Source of the DNA: Candidatus Agrococcus pullicola | GTDB taxonomy: Bacteria > Actinomycetota > Actinomycetes > Actinomycetales > Microbacteriaceae | DNA length: 6,286 nucleotides | Direction of reading: 5' to 3' | NCBI GenBank assembly: GCA_019115685.1 | Contig: DXDC01000478.1 | Coordinates: 1 to 6,286, forward strand | Shown: positions 6,134 through 6,286 of the stretch, in pieces | How the letters are laid out: every line of letters begins with the position of its first letter | How positions within the stretch are numbered: position 1 is the first letter of the stretch | Made by a program: the position numbers and the translations under genes | The notes under the pieces: generated by a model | Database searches by the model: none | Told to the model about the DNA's origin: nothing | The model's input: only the letters and a program-made list of their open reading frames with translations

Positions 6134-6286
6134 ATGTCTGCGATCAATCTCGGGAACCCGGAGTCGCTTACCCTGGCGCCGCGCCGGAAGACGCGTCAGA
6201 TCAACGTGGGAGGGATCGGTGTCGGCAGCCAGTCACAGGTATCCGTGCAGTCGATGACGACGACGAAGACGACGGACATCAACGGC
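6134..6286 (+). CDS. ispG: 4-hydroxy-3-methylbut-2-enyl diphosphate synthase, N-terminal part, truncated by window edge
   Basis: Iron-sulfur enzyme of the MEP (non-mevalonate) isoprenoid pathway, converting 2-C-methyl-erythritol 2,4-cyclodiphosphate to 4-hydroxy-3-methylbut-2-enyl diphosphate. Only the first 51 codons are in the window, and the frame is open to the last base. The recognisable part is [19 protein letters not shown] at 18-36 followed by [15 protein letters not shown] at 37-51; the SVQSMT(N/T)T block opens the TIM-barrel in essentially all IspG/GcpE proteins. The first 15 residues ([15 protein letters not shown]) are the short actinobacterial lead-in. The cluster cysteines lie in the C-terminal part, outside the window, so activity cannot be judged. 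The ATG has no Shine-Dalgarno but a TANNNT box seven bases upstream. In many actinobacteria ispG directly follows rseP; here two minus-strand genes lie between them. Confidence 0.95.
   Translation, partial: MSAINLGNPESLTLAPRRKTRQINVGGIGVGSQSQVSVQSMTTTKTTDING

Overview
The window reads as chromosomal DNA of a high-GC actinobacterium. The reasons are the strong G/C third-position bias, the typical actinobacterial form of RNase J and of the Rip1/RseP-type site-2 protease, and a protein of the mycothiol-dependent maleylpyruvate isomerase (DinB-like) family. The folA-dapA-rnj order and the protein style suggest Microbacteriaceae or close relatives, but that placement is inference. There are no mobile elements, CRISPR arrays, RNA genes or foreign-looking islands. 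It is almost entirely coding, and the largest gaps are 81 and 55 bases.

Layout: bases 1-4410 hold a tight plus-strand run. It consists of the 3' part of folA (dihydrofolate reductase), dapA (4-hydroxy-tetrahydrodipicolinate synthase), rnj (RNase J) and rseP (membrane site-2 protease). The gaps are 17, 11 and 14 bases. The Shine-Dalgarno sequences of rnj and rseP overlap the stop codons of the genes before them, as expected for translationally coupled genes. A 55-base convergent gap with two weak hairpins follows. The minus strand then carries two genes: a DinB/MDMPI-like protein (4466-5095) and, upstream of it in transcription order, an RNase HI with an extra C-terminal NTF2-like (DUF4440/SnoaL-type) domain (5141-6052). 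An 81-base divergent gap separates this pair from the start of ispG (gcpE, MEP isoprenoid pathway), which runs off the right edge.

The functions are mostly housekeeping: folate, lysine/diaminopimelate, RNA turnover, envelope-stress proteolysis, R-loop or primer removal, and isoprenoid precursors. The more interesting signals are three. First, a TANNNT hexamer lies 6-7 bases before the start codon of dapA, the MDMPI-like gene and ispG, all of which lack a Shine-Dalgarno; this predicts leaderless mRNAs. Second, the RNase HI is fused to an NTF2-like domain through a linker holding a possible short interaction motif. Third, rseP has a rearranged neighbourhood: it follows rnj, and the minus-strand pair separates it from ispG. 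I see no clear sign of a wholly new biological system.
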